64,000 bases of DNA from Barnesiella sp. An22 (GTDB lineage: Bacteria; Bacteroidota; Bacteroidia; Bacteroidales; Barnesiellaceae), in NCBI RefSeq assembly GCF_002159975.1, contig NZ_NFJR01000011.1:1-64000 (forward strand), in the 5' to 3' direction. The notes under the pieces are model-generated. The model did not search any database, was not told the DNA's origin, and saw nothing but the letters and a program-made list of their open reading frames with translations. The position numbers and the translations under genes were made by a program. This document shows positions 8,901 through 17,902 of this stretch, one piece after another. Position 1 is the stretch's first letter; each line of letters begins with the position of its first letter.

Positions 8901-8998
8901 TAAAAAAATAGAGATGGATTATCGGGCGGGGTTCGAGAGTGACAGCATGAGGAGTGTCTCCCCTTGCTCTGTGGCCCCTCCCCGGCCGATAATCCATC
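8901..8998 (-). terminator. Large structured speA terminator / inverted repeat
   Basis: Arms 8913-8931 and 8980-8998 are complementary over 19 bases with one mismatch (GATGGATTATCGG is perfect), with a 48-base interior that can fold further (GGAG/CTCC). On the minus strand the stem is followed by TCTATTTTTTTAG. This ends speA transcription just before truA. The arms are unusually long for an intrinsic terminator. Confidence 0.7.
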
Positions 8999-9007
8999 GG
9001 GTTGAGT

Positions 9008-10906
9008 TTAATCGTTTTCGAGATAGGTATATCCGTAGAGGCCCGAGCGGTAGTTCGAGAGGAACTCACGACCCTCTTCGGGGGTGATGACTCCCGCCTT
9101 CATCGACGAGGTAACCCATGTCTCTACGCTGCGCACCAGTTTCTTGGGCGAGAACTGTACGTAGTCGAGCACCTCGGCCACGGTCTCGCCGTCGATTACC
9201 TGATCGATTTCGTAGCGGTCCTTGTACACGCTCACATGCACGGCGTTGGTGTCGCCGAAGAGGTTGTGCATGTCGCCCAGAATCTCCTGATAGGCACCTA
9301 CCAGGAATACACCTATATAATAGGGTTCCTTGTTGTTAAGGGCATGCACGGCCAGATGCGAGTTGGAGCCGTGGGGCGAGATGAAGTTGTTGATCTTGCC
9401 GTCGGAGTCGCAGGTAATATCTTGTATGGTAGCCGTGCGGTCGGGACGTTCGTCGAGCCGGCTGATGGGCATGATGGGGAACAGCTGGTCGATCGACCAC
9501 GAGTCGGGCAACGACTGGAAGAGCGAGAAGTTGCAGAAGTATTTGTCGGGCAACAGCTTCGAAATCTTGCGCAACTCTTCGGGGGCATGCTTCATGTCCG
9601 AGGCGATTTCGCTTACCTCGCGGGCTACCGACCAGAAGAGCTGCTCGATTTGGGCCCGGGTGCGCAGGTCGAGCAGTCCCAGGCCGAAGAGGTCGAGTGC
9701 CTCCTCGCGAATCTGCAAGGCATCGTGCCACGACTCGAGCAGGCGCGGCTGGTTCATGTTGTCCCAGATTTTATAGAGTTCGTCTACCAGTTCGTGCGGG
9801 TTTTCGCCCAGCTCCTCCTTCTCGTCCCAGATGGGGAGCGAGGTAGTCTCGAGCACCTCGAATACCAGCACCGAGTGGTGTGCGGTGAGCGAGCGGCCCG
9901 ACTCGGTGATGATGTTGGGTTGCGGCAGGTCGTTCTTGACACAGGCATCGACCAGCGCCGAAACCGAGTCGTTCACATACTCCTGTATCGAGTAGTTCAT
10001 GCTGCTCTCGCTCGACGAAGAGCGGGTGCCGTCGTAGTCGACCCCCAGGCCGCCGCCTATGTCGACAAACTCGACGTGGAAGCCCATGTTCTGGAGCTGT
10101 ACGTAGAACTGCGAAGCCTCTTTCAGGGCATTCTTGATGCGACGTATTTTGGTTATCTGGCTACCGATGTGGAAGTGGATCAGCTTGAGGCAGTCGGTCA
10201 TCTTGGTTCTTTCGAGGAAATCGAGAGCGTCGAGCAGTTCGCTGGAGTTGAGGCCAAACTTGCTGCCGTCGCCGCCGCTCTCTTCCCACTTGCCGCTGCC
10301 CGAGCTGGCCAGCTTGATGCGGATGCCGATGTTGGGGCGAATCTTCAGCCGTTTCGAAATGTCGGCGATGAGTTTCAGTTCGTTCATCTTCTCGACCACG
10401 AGGAAGATGCGGCGTCCCATCTTCTGGGCCAGCAGGGCCAGCTCGATGTAGTTTTCGTCCTTGTAGCCGTTGCAGATGATGAGCGAGTTTTTGTCGGTAT
10501 TGATGGCCAGCACGGCGTGGAGCTCGGGTTTCGAACCGGCCTCCAGCCCGATGTTGAATTTCTTGCCGTGGCTCACGATCTCCTCGACCACCGGTCTCAT
10601 CTGGTTCACCTTGATGGGATAGATGATAAAGTTCTGGGCCGTGTAGCCATACTCGTCGGCCGCCTGTTTGAAGCATTTCGAGATTTTCTCGATACGGTTG
10701 TCGAGAATATCGGGGAAACGCAGCAGAACGGGTGCCGTTACGTCGCGCACCTGCAACTCGTCCATCAGCTCCTTCAGGTCGACCGAGGCATAACCCTCGC
10801 GGGGCGTTACAGCCACGTGACCCTTTTCGTTGATTGAAAAATATTTCAGGCCCCAACCGTTGATGTTGTACAGTTCGGCAGAGTCCTCAATACGCCATTT
10901 TCTCAT
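9008..10906 (-). CDS. speA: Biosynthetic arginine decarboxylase
   Basis: A 632-residue PLP enzyme of the alanine-racemase-fold (group IV) decarboxylases. It makes agmatine from arginine, the first step to putrescine and spermidine. The PLP lysine lies in YPIKVNQ (about residue 99). GLEAGSKPEL and the phosphate-binding Gly-rich segment VDIGGGLGVDYDGT are visible, as is the C-terminal ESGRSLTAHHSVLVFE. Length matches bacterial SpeA (about 630-660). Transcribed alone. Confidence 0.95.
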   Translation of the reverse strand: MRKWRIEDSAELYNINGWGLKYFSINEKGHVAVTPREGYASVDLKELMDELQVRDVTAPVLLRFPDILDNRIEKISKCFKQAADEYGYTAQNFIIYPIKVNQMRPVVEEIVSHGKKFNIGLEAGSKPELHAVLAINTDKNSLIICNGYKDENYIELALLAQKMGRRIFLVVEKMNELKLIADISKRLKIRPNIGIRIKLASSGSGKWEESGGDGSKFGLNSSELLDALDFLERTKMTDCLKLIHFHIGSQITKIRRIKNALKEASQFYVQLQNMGFHVEFVDIGGGLGVDYDGTRSSSSESSMNYSIQEYVNDSVSALVDACVKNDLPQPNIITESGRSLTAHHSVLVFEVLETTSLPIWDEKEELGENPHELVDELYKIWDNMNQPRLLESWHDALQIREEALDLFGLGLLDLRTRAQIEQLFWSVAREVSEIASDMKHAPEELRKISKLLPDKYFCNFSLFQSLPDSWSIDQLFPIMPISRLDERPDRTATIQDITCDSDGKINNFISPHGSNSHLAVHALNNKEPYYIGVFLVGAYQEILGDMHNLFGDTNAVHVSVYKDRYEIDQVIDGETVAEVLDYVQFSPKKLVRSVETWVTSSMKAGVITPEEGREFLSNYRSGLYGYTYLEND

Positions 10907-11311
10907 TTCTTATAAACAGGTTGAATAAAAGGTATTATAAAAAACATACAGTGAGCAAAAATACGGATAATAATTGAATAGAGAAAATGGAAAAGGGCGT
11001 ACATTGTTCCCGGTGATAAGGTTTTTTTGTATACTTGTCGGGAATTTCGGGTAATATGCCTGTTTTTGCATATATATAATATAAGTGGTGTGTCGGCCCC
11101 CCTCCGTCTCCTTCCGGGAGGAGTGGTCGAAAGGTTTGGAAAAAGAGAAAAGTTTCGATAGGTTCAAGACGAGACTAATGTGTTAAAATGTGTTATTTCT
11201 AAAATTTGTTGTAGTCTTTTCGGACCCCTTGAGGCTATACAACAACAAAGAAGATTCTTTATCGAGCATACACGTTTTGACCTTAGTCTTTGATTGGTAA
11301 GAGAAGGTTCT
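10907..11311. other. 405-bp intergenic region between speA and the sigma factor gene
   Basis: No gene is supported. A minus-strand TATTTTTG at 10956-10963 could serve speA. A GC hairpin CTCCT-TCCGGG-AGGAG lies near 11108-11123. The last 100 bases are the AT-rich leader of the sigma gene, and no canonical TAnnTTTG box was found there. This may mean that the PUL operon uses an alternative (auto-)sigma promoter. Confidence 0.5.
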
Positions 11312-11923
11312 ATGAAAAAGGAAGTGGATAGTGAGACTTTAAAAGGATTGAAGGAGGGTAAGATTTCCTCTTTTGAATCGATATATCAATACTATTCGGG
11401 GAAGGTGTATAATTTCATCAACTCCATAGTAAAAGATCGTATTCTCTCTAAAGATTTGACTCAAGACGTGTTTATGCAAATCTGGGATAAACGCAGAGGC
11501 ATACTCTGCGACGGGAATTTCGATTCCTATATCTTCACTATTGCCCGCAATAGGGTGTATCATCACATCAAGCGGGAGATGTGGATTCAGCAATACTTCG
11601 AGGCCGAGGCCAAGGAGCAGTCGCTCGAGGAGAAAGACGATGCCGATCACGAATTGGACAATCTGTTGCTCGAAGAGTATATTTTGAAATTGATCCGTGA
11701 GTTGCCCGAGTCGCGCCGCCGCATTTTCATGATGTACTGGAAAGAGGAGCTCAACTATATGGAGATTGCCAGGCAGTTGTCGATTTCGGAGAAAACGGTG
11801 GCTACTCAGGTACAACGCTCGTTGCAGTTCTTACGGTCGAAGATGCGTTATGTAGCCTTGGGGTTGTTGCTGATGAGTGTAGTGTGTGATACGTTTTTTG
11901 AAGTGTTAGATAGAGTTTTTTAA
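11312..11923 (+). CDS. ECF-type RNA polymerase sigma-70 factor
   Basis: A 203-residue sigma factor with region 2 (FESIYQYYSGKVYNFINSIVKDRILSKDLTQDVFMQIWDKR) and region 4 (IRELPESRRRIFMMYWKEELNYMEIARQLSISEKTVATQVQRSLQFLR). It belongs to the Bacteroidetes PUL-associated ECF group. The C-terminus ends in a hydrophobic stretch (YVALGLLLMSVVCDTFFEVL), a variable feature of this group. ATG 11312 is preferred over the TTG at 11294. The anti-sigma gene starts 2 bases after the stop, so the two are cotranscribed and translationally coupled. Confidence 0.92.
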   Translation: MKKEVDSETLKGLKEGKISSFESIYQYYSGKVYNFINSIVKDRILSKDLTQDVFMQIWDKRRGILCDGNFDSYIFTIARNRVYHHIKREMWIQQYFEAEAKEQSLEEKDDADHELDNLLLEEYILKLIRELPESRRRIFMMYWKEELNYMEIARQLSISEKTVATQVQRSLQFLRSKMRYVALGLLLMSVVCDTFFEVLDRVF

Positions 11924-11925
11924 GT

Positions 11926-12933
11926 ATGAAGAGAATGGAAAATATGGACTCGGAGCGGTTTATCGAAATGATGGAGCGATACCTTCGCCACGAAGCGACA
12001 GACGAAGAGAAGGTCGAACTGTCGCAATGGATCGGGACGTCTCGGATGCAGCGTGCCCTGGACGGGAAGTATACCGATTTGTGGCACTCGGTTTCGCCCG
12101 AACTCGATAGCGATACCCGCAGCGAGATGTGGCAGAACCTGTCGCAACATATCCGGGAGGAGCGTGCGATAGGCCGTCGGCAGGTGATGAAAACAATTTG
12201 TAAGATTGCGTCGGTCGTATTGTTGCCCGTAGCCGTATTTCTTGCCGTGGTCGCCTATTACGAGGGCGGACAGGCCAAGAGCGATACCACACCCTTCTCG
12301 TTTGTCGTCGATTCGGGACAAAAGGCCAGCATGACTCTTCCCGACGGGACCAAAGTGTGGCTCAACTCGGCCAGCAAACTGAGCTATTATCCTTCGTACA
12401 ATCGGGACGATCGGCGGGTATTCCTGACCGGCGAGGCCTACTTCGAGGTGGCCAAGAATCCCGATAAGAAATTTGTAGTCGCATGCCAGGGCGTGGAGGT
12501 CGAGGCCCTGGGTACCACTTTCGACGTGAAGGGCTATGACGATGACGCTATGGTGTCGACCTCGCTGATCGAAGGTTCGGTGCGGGTTTCGCACCAAAAT
12601 CAGTCGGTATTGCTTGCTCCGAGCGAGGAGGCATCGTTTGACAAAACGAAGTTGGTGTTTGCCAAATCGAAAATCGAGGATAGCCGGCAAGTCGATTTCT
12701 GGCGCCGGAATATCCTCTACTTCCGCTCGGCTACGCTGGCCGAGATAGCCAAGACCATGGAACGACTCTACGGAGTCTCGGTAGAGTTCGAGTCGGACGA
12801 ATTGAAAAACATCTCCTTCTCGGGAAGCATTCGCAACAACAGTCTCACGAATGCCTTCTACATCATCAGCCTCACCTATCCGCTCACCTACGAAATCGAT
12901 CGCGATGTCGTGAAGATAGGACTGAAGCAGTGA
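11926..12933 (+). CDS. FecR-family anti-sigma factor
   Basis: A 335-residue inner-membrane regulator. A cytoplasmic N-terminal ~85 residues (sigma-binding) are followed by a transmembrane segment (ASVVLLPVAVFLAVVAYY) and a periplasmic FecR domain (TLPDGTKVWLNSASKLSYY, GEAYFEVAKNPDKKFVV, VEALGTTFDVKGY). The C-terminal DUF4974-like domain ends the protein. In this family the periplasmic part senses the STN domain of the partner SusC. The adjacent STN-bearing SusC (13135) is the obvious partner. Start could also be the ATG at 11935. Confidence 0.92.
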   Translation: MKRMENMDSERFIEMMERYLRHEATDEEKVELSQWIGTSRMQRALDGKYTDLWHSVSPELDSDTRSEMWQNLSQHIREERAIGRRQVMKTICKIASVVLLPVAVFLAVVAYYEGGQAKSDTTPFSFVVDSGQKASMTLPDGTKVWLNSASKLSYYPSYNRDDRRVFLTGEAYFEVAKNPDKKFVVACQGVEVEALGTTFDVKGYDDDAMVSTSLIEGSVRVSHQNQSVLLAPSEEASFDKTKLVFAKSKIEDSRQVDFWRRNILYFRSATLAEIAKTMERLYGVSVEFESDELKNISFSGSIRNNSLTNAFYIISLTYPLTYEIDRDVVKIGLKQ

Positions 12934-13019
12934 CCCTGTTCGAGCATTTATGTTACCATATAATTGTTTGACGAATAATCTTTTATACTGTTTTACCATG
13001 AATATGTATTGGAATCATT

Positions 13020-13033
13020 CCCCCGATTGGGGG
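13020..13033 (+). promoter_or_regulatory. GC hairpin in the susC leader
   Basis: CCCCC-GATT-GGGGG, a perfect 5-bp stem with a 4-base loop, lies in the 201-bp gap between the anti-sigma and SusC genes. No T-run follows, so it is not a standard terminator. It might adjust the expression of susC relative to the regulators. Confidence 0.35.
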
Positions 13034-13134
13034 CGATAACCGTTTGCCAGGCAGTCGGTTAAAACCATCACAAATGCTTTTTGTGGATAGAGTGTATTGT
13101 TATCCTATGTCTAATATCGAAATTTTAATTAGTA

Positions 13135-16100
13135 ATGTTGAAACACACCAACTGGGCATTACGAATATGCTTATTGAGTTTCATTACCCTCGTATCGGTA
13201 ATGAATGTAAAAGCCCAAATCACATTTAATGCCTCGAATAAGTCTATCAAAGAGGTAATCGAGATGATTGAGGAAAAAGCCGATTACAGCTTTTTCTACT
13301 CCGATGAGCTGTCGGATTTGAATCGTAAGGTCAACTTGTCGTTTCACGACGAGAATATAGAAAATGTATTGAGAACTCTGTTCAAAGGTACGAATATCGT
13401 TTATAAAATCGAAGGCGACAAACAGGTCGTGCTCTCCCTGCAGTCGACTTTGAAAAAAGCAAAATCAAACAAGTCTGTAAGCGGAAAGATTGTCGACACG
13501 GAGGGTAACCCCTTGATTGGGGTTTCGATTGCCGTCGACAACGGTACGCGTGGAACCATGTCCGATGTAGACGGAAACTGGAAACTCGAGGCTCCCGAGG
13601 GCAGCCTCTTGACCTTTTCGTACATCGGCTATAACACCCACACGTTGAGAGTCGGCAGCAAAGATGTCTATACCGTATCGATGAGCGAAGACAACCAACT
13701 GCTCGACGAAGTGGTGGTGATTGGTTACGGTTCGATGAAACGGAAAGATATTACCACGGCCGTATCGGTCGTATCGACTTCCGATATTGACGAGCGCCCC
13801 ATTGTCGACGCAGCACAGGCTCTCCAGGGTAAAGCGGCCGGTATTCAGGTAGTGCAACCTTCGGGTGCTCCCGGTTCGGGCATGAGCATTCGTGTGCGTG
13901 GTGCTACGTCGGTACAGGCTTCGAACGAACCATTGTATATTGTCGACGGTATGCCCAGCGACGATATATCGGGTCTGAACCCGGGCGACATCGAGAGCAT
14001 GCAGGTACTGAAAGATGCTTCGTCGGCTGCCATTTACGGAGCCCGGGCCGCCAACGGTGTCGTATTGATTACCACCAAGCGGGGCGAGATAGGCAAACCT
14101 CAGGTCAAACTCAGTGCCTATGCCGGTATCTCCCGGCTGGGGAAAAAGATCGACGCCCTCAATACCGAGGAGTATAAGGATTTGATGAAGGAGTTGAAGA
14201 AATATTCCAACGTAGCCCCTACGATTCCCGAGGATGAGCACCGCTATGTCGACTGGACCGACATGTTTTTCAAAACCGGTATCAATCAGAACTATCAATT
14301 ATCGGTCTCGAACGGAACCGACAAACTGAAATATTTCATTTCGGGCGGATATACCGACGAGAAAGGTATCGTGAATAAAGCCTATTTCAAACGCTACAAT
14401 TTCCGTAGCAATATCGACAGCCAACAGACCAATTGGTTGAATATCGCCCTCAACCTGGCCTACTCCAATACCGAGGGGCGCGAGGTTTACGAGAGCCGCA
14501 GCTCCATGCGTGCGGGTTCTATTCTTTCGGTCATCAATACCCCGCCGTTCATGCAGGAGTGGGACCCCGAGAATCCCGGTCAATACGACGAGTCGGCCTA
14601 TGGTTCCCGCATCCTGAACCCGCTGGCTGCCAATGCTGCCGACAACGTGACTTCGACCGATTATCTGAAAGGGTCGCTGGCTCTTACTATCGACCTGTAC
14701 AAAGGGTTGAAATTCAAAACTATGTTTGGTATCGACCTGACCAATACCCGTTGGGATTTTTATCTGGATCCCCGCTCTACCTCCGACGGACGTTCGACCA
14801 AAGGTCGTGTCGAAGAGAGCTACTCGCGTAATTTCGAATGGCTGTTCGAAAACATTCTCACCTATGATTGCTCGATCAACAAACACAACCTCTCGTTGAT
14901 GGGTGGTGCTACCCAACAACGCTCCCAATACAATGGAGCCTGGCTGGCCGGATTCGACCTTCCCGACTCTTACCCCGACCTTCATTCGATAGCTGCCGCC
15001 AACCAGATAGACAAGGATGCCACTGGCTCTTCGGCTTCGGCCTGGACGTTGGCTTCGTTTTTGGGTCGTGTTGCCTACAACTACGACAGCCGCTACCTGT
15101 TGACCATGAACTTCCGTGCCGATGGTTCTTCGCGCTTTGCTCCGGGTCATCGTTGGGGTTACTTCCCTTCGGTTTCGGCCGGATGGCGCATGTCGAGCGA
15201 ATCGTTCATGGAGTCGCTTGCCGACGTGGTCGACGATTTGAAAATACGTGTGGGCTGGGGTATGAACGGTAACCAGAGCGGGATAGGCAACTACGCCTAT
15301 CTGGCCGGTATGACTGCCAGCAAGGTAGCCCCCACGACCGACAATCTCTATCCGGGATTGGCCATCACGCCCTATTCGGCCGCCAATACCGAGCTTACCT
15401 GGGAGAAGACCATGCAGTGGAATGCCGGTATCGACTTCTCGGCCTTTGATTCGCGCCTGACCCTGTCGGTCGATGCCTACTACAAGCGCACGACCGACCT
15501 GCTGCTCACCGTGAGCCTGCCCGACAACGTGAACCTCCCCGGCGGTATTACCCGCAACGATGGTGAGATGACCAACAAAGGTATTGAGTTGAACCTCTCT
15601 TCTCAAAACTTCAGAGGCGAGTTTCAATGGAATACCGATTTCAATATTTCGTTCAACAAAAATAAGCTGACCAAGCTGGGCCTGAACAAGGTGTACTACT
15701 ATGCCGAGATGTATGAGACCAAAGAGAATGCCATCATCTTGAAAGAGGGCTTGCCTCTGGGTACCTTCTTCGGCTATGTATCGGAGGGTGTCGACCCCGA
15801 AACGGGAAATATCATCTACAAAGACCTGAACAACAACGGTGTGTTCGACCCGGGCGACCGTACGACTATCGGTTGCGCACAACCCGATTTTATTTATGGT
15901 ATGACCAATACCTTTTCGTACAAAGGGATAGGCCTCTCGATTTTCTTGCAGGGAAGCCAAGGCAACGACATCTTCAATGCCTCGCGTATCGATACCGAGG
16001 GTATGTTCGACTTCCGCAACCAGTCGAAGGCCGTGCTCGACCGCTGGAAACGTCCGGGTATGATTACCGATATACCCCGTGCCGGCTCTATCGACAACAG

Positions 16101-16374
16101 CCACAACTCGACTCGCTTTGTCGAAGACGGTTCGTATCTGCGGTTGAAGACTTTGACTCTGTCGTATGACTTCGACCGGAAGCTGCTGCGCAAGATGCAC
16201 CTCTCCAAACTGCAGTTCTATGTAACCGGGCAAAATCTGTTGACCTTCACCAATTACAGCGGATACGACCCCGAAGTAAATGCCTATGGTGCCGATGCGG
16301 TAGCTCTGGGTGTAGACTACGGAACTTATCCTCAATCGAAAGCTGTGATCTTTGGTCTGAATGTTGAATTTTAA
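13135..16374 (+). CDS. SusC/RagA TonB-dependent outer-membrane transporter with STN signalling domain
   Basis: A 1079-residue protein. Signal peptide 1-28 is followed by an STN domain (about 30-105, FNASNKSIKEVIEMIEEKADYSFFY). Next come a CarboxypepD_reg-like beta-sandwich (VSGKIVDTEGNPLIGVSIAV, about 117-195), a plug domain beginning around LDEVVVIGYGSMKRKDIT, and a C-terminal 22-strand barrel ending in F. It imports oligosaccharides with the SusD lipoprotein, powered by TonB-ExbBD (a candidate set lies at 31527-33456). The STN domain fits transduction to the FecR anti-sigma factor. It lies 13 bases before susD. Confidence 0.95.
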   Translation: MLKHTNWALRICLLSFITLVSVMNVKAQITFNASNKSIKEVIEMIEEKADYSFFYSDELSDLNRKVNLSFHDENIENVLRTLFKGTNIVYKIEGDKQVVLSLQSTLKKAKSNKSVSGKIVDTEGNPLIGVSIAVDNGTRGTMSDVDGNWKLEAPEGSLLTFSYIGYNTHTLRVGSKDVYTVSMSEDNQLLDEVVVIGYGSMKRKDITTAVSVVSTSDIDERPIVDAAQALQGKAAGIQVVQPSGAPGSGMSIRVRGATSVQASNEPLYIVDGMPSDDISGLNPGDIESMQVLKDASSAAIYGARAANGVVLITTKRGEIGKPQVKLSAYAGISRLGKKIDALNTEEYKDLMKELKKYSNVAPTIPEDEHRYVDWTDMFFKTGINQNYQLSVSNGTDKLKYFISGGYTDEKGIVNKAYFKRYNFRSNIDSQQTNWLNIALNLAYSNTEGREVYESRSSMRAGSILSVINTPPFMQEWDPENPGQYDESAYGSRILNPLAANAADNVTSTDYLKGSLALTIDLYKGLKFKTMFGIDLTNTRWDFYLDPRSTSDGRSTKGRVEESYSRNFEWLFENILTYDCSINKHNLSLMGGATQQRSQYNGAWLAGFDLPDSYPDLHSIAAANQIDKDATGSSASAWTLASFLGRVAYNYDSRYLLTMNFRADGSSRFAPGHRWGYFPSVSAGWRMSSESFMESLADVVDDLKIRVGWGMNGNQSGIGNYAYLAGMTASKVAPTTDNLYPGLAITPYSAANTELTWEKTMQWNAGIDFSAFDSRLTLSVDAYYKRTTDLLLTVSLPDNVNLPGGITRNDGEMTNKGIELNLSSQNFRGEFQWNTDFNISFNKNKLTKLGLNKVYYYAEMYETKENAIILKEGLPLGTFFGYVSEGVDPETGNIIYKDLNNNGVFDPGDRTTIGCAQPDFIYGMTNTFSYKGIGLSIFLQGSQGNDIFNASRIDTEGMFDFRNQSKAVLDRWKRPGMITDIPRAGSIDNSHNSTRFVEDGSYLRLKTLTLSYDFDRKLLRKMHLSKLQFYVTGQNLLTFTNYSGYDPEVNAYGADAVALGVDYGTYPQSKAVIFGLNVEF

Positions 16375-16387
16375 ATGATGAACGAAA

Positions 16388-17869
16388 ATGAAAAAGTTAA
16401 TAATAAGAACGATATGCTTTACATTGCCCTGGTTGGGATTCAGTGCATGTAACGATTTTCTGGACGAAAGACCTCAGTCCGACTTTACCCAGGAGGGTAG
16501 CGAGGCCGGGGCGCTGGTATCGGAGTATCTCTCCATTTCAGATGCGCAAGCCGAGTTGCAGGGCGCTTACAACAGTTTCAAGAACGACATTTATCAGCTC
16601 GAGAACTATACGATCAACGACATTCAGTCCGACAACTGCTATGCCGGTAGCGACGGTGTGTACGATATAGAAGAAGACCTGCTCAAAATCACGGCTACCA
16701 ACTACAAGGTTTCGCTGGTATGGTCGCAATATCTGGCCATGGCCGGTTCTGCTACGAATGTAATCGAGAACGTGAAGCTAATGACTCCCGAGTCGGCTAC
16801 CGAAGCCGAGAAAAACAAGGTGATGGCCGAAGCCAAGTTTATCCGAGCCTGGGCCTACTTCGATATGGTGCGCCTGTGGGGCGGATTGCCTATGGTCCTG
16901 CAGTTGATACCCACCATTACGGCCGATAACCTCGACACCTGGTACCCGGTGATGTATCCGGCACGCAGTACCGAAGATGAGGTATATAAACAGATATTGG
17001 AAGACCTCGACGAAGAGGGTACCATACAGTATCTCGACAGCAAGAGCGTGGGTGCATTCCAGGCCACCAAAGGTGCTGCCTATGGTTTGTTGTCGAAGGT
17101 GTGGGCTACCATGGGTCCCAAAGAGAGCCGCGACTACAACAAGGTAGTGGAGTATGCCGACAAGACTATCGCCGAGGGGTATCAACTGGTAAGCAACTTT
17201 GACGACTTGTGGAACCCCGACAACAAGTTTACTACCGAGAGTATCTTCGAGGTTTACTATACCGCCGATTCGCCCAACTGGGCCTACTGGTGTCTGTTGA
17301 AGGAGGACGACGGCTCGGTAACCTGGCGTCGCTACTGTACCCCTACGCACGACCTGCTGGCCAAGTTCGACACCGAGAAGGATGTACGCTACACCTCGAG
17401 CATTCTGTGGAAAGAGGCTCCGTACGACACCTATTTCCCGGCCGACAACTATCCCTTCTCCTACAAGATTCGCGAGAAGAACTCCGATATTATCCTGATG
17501 CGTCTGGCCGATATTCTGTTGATGAAGGCCGAGGCTTTGGTCGAGCTGAACCAGGTTTCCGACGCTATTGTCATCGTCAATCGCATTCGCGAGCGTGCCG
17601 GTTTCGGCCCCTCGTCATTGGATGTAAACATGTCGCAGGCCGATGCCCGTCTGGCTGTGGAGAACGAGCGCCAGCTCGAGCTCTATATGGAGGCTCAGCG
17701 GTGGTACGACTTGTTGAGAAACGACCGTATGCTCGATGTCATGCGCAAGCATAAGGACGAGAAAGGTCAGTATATCTTCAGCGACCTGCAATCGTTCAGA
17801 GAGAAGTGGCCTGTGCCGCAGGAGGAAATCGACAAGAACAACAACCTTACGCAAAATGAAGGGTATTAA
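16388..17869 (+). CDS. SusD/RagB-family nutrient-binding lipoprotein
   Basis: A 493-residue surface lipoprotein. The signal peptide ends in LGFSAC with the lipid-anchored Cys at about residue 21. The SusD N-terminal TPR-type region (NEVIENVKLMTPESATEAEKNKVMAEAKFIRAWAYFDMVRLWGG) and the C-terminal RagB domain (IILMRLADILLMKAEALVELNQVSDAIVIVNRIRERAG) are clear. It forms the lid of the SusC transporter. Its ligand cannot be read directly; the neighbouring GH20 genes suggest hexosamine-containing glycans. Confidence 0.95.
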   Translation: MKKLIIRTICFTLPWLGFSACNDFLDERPQSDFTQEGSEAGALVSEYLSISDAQAELQGAYNSFKNDIYQLENYTINDIQSDNCYAGSDGVYDIEEDLLKITATNYKVSLVWSQYLAMAGSATNVIENVKLMTPESATEAEKNKVMAEAKFIRAWAYFDMVRLWGGLPMVLQLIPTITADNLDTWYPVMYPARSTEDEVYKQILEDLDEEGTIQYLDSKSVGAFQATKGAAYGLLSKVWATMGPKESRDYNKVVEYADKTIAEGYQLVSNFDDLWNPDNKFTTESIFEVYYTADSPNWAYWCLLKEDDGSVTWRRYCTPTHDLLAKFDTEKDVRYTSSILWKEAPYDTYFPADNYPFSYKIREKNSDIILMRLADILLMKAEALVELNQVSDAIVIVNRIRERAGFGPSSLDVNMSQADARLAVENERQLELYMEAQRWYDLLRNDRMLDVMRKHKDEKGQYIFSDLQSFREKWPVPQEEIDKNNNLTQNEGY

Positions 17870-17902
17870 CCTATTGTTTAATGTTTTGATAATAGTACGA
17901 TT

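Noticed and set aside
9002-10837. Plus-strand ORF of 611 codons antisense to speA
   Set aside because: It is the complement of a clear SpeA frame. Its residue composition (Val/Gly/Glu/His-rich, no motifs) is that of a shadow in GC-rich DNA.
10910-11167. Minus-strand ORF of 85 codons between speA and the sigma gene
   Set aside because: No ribosome-binding context or recognisable domain; AT-rich random translation is likely.
13020-13033. GC hairpin in the susC leader as a riboswitch or terminator
   Set aside because: Only 5 bp, with no T-run and no conserved aptamer-like sequence around it, so it is reported only as a weak regulatory hairpin.
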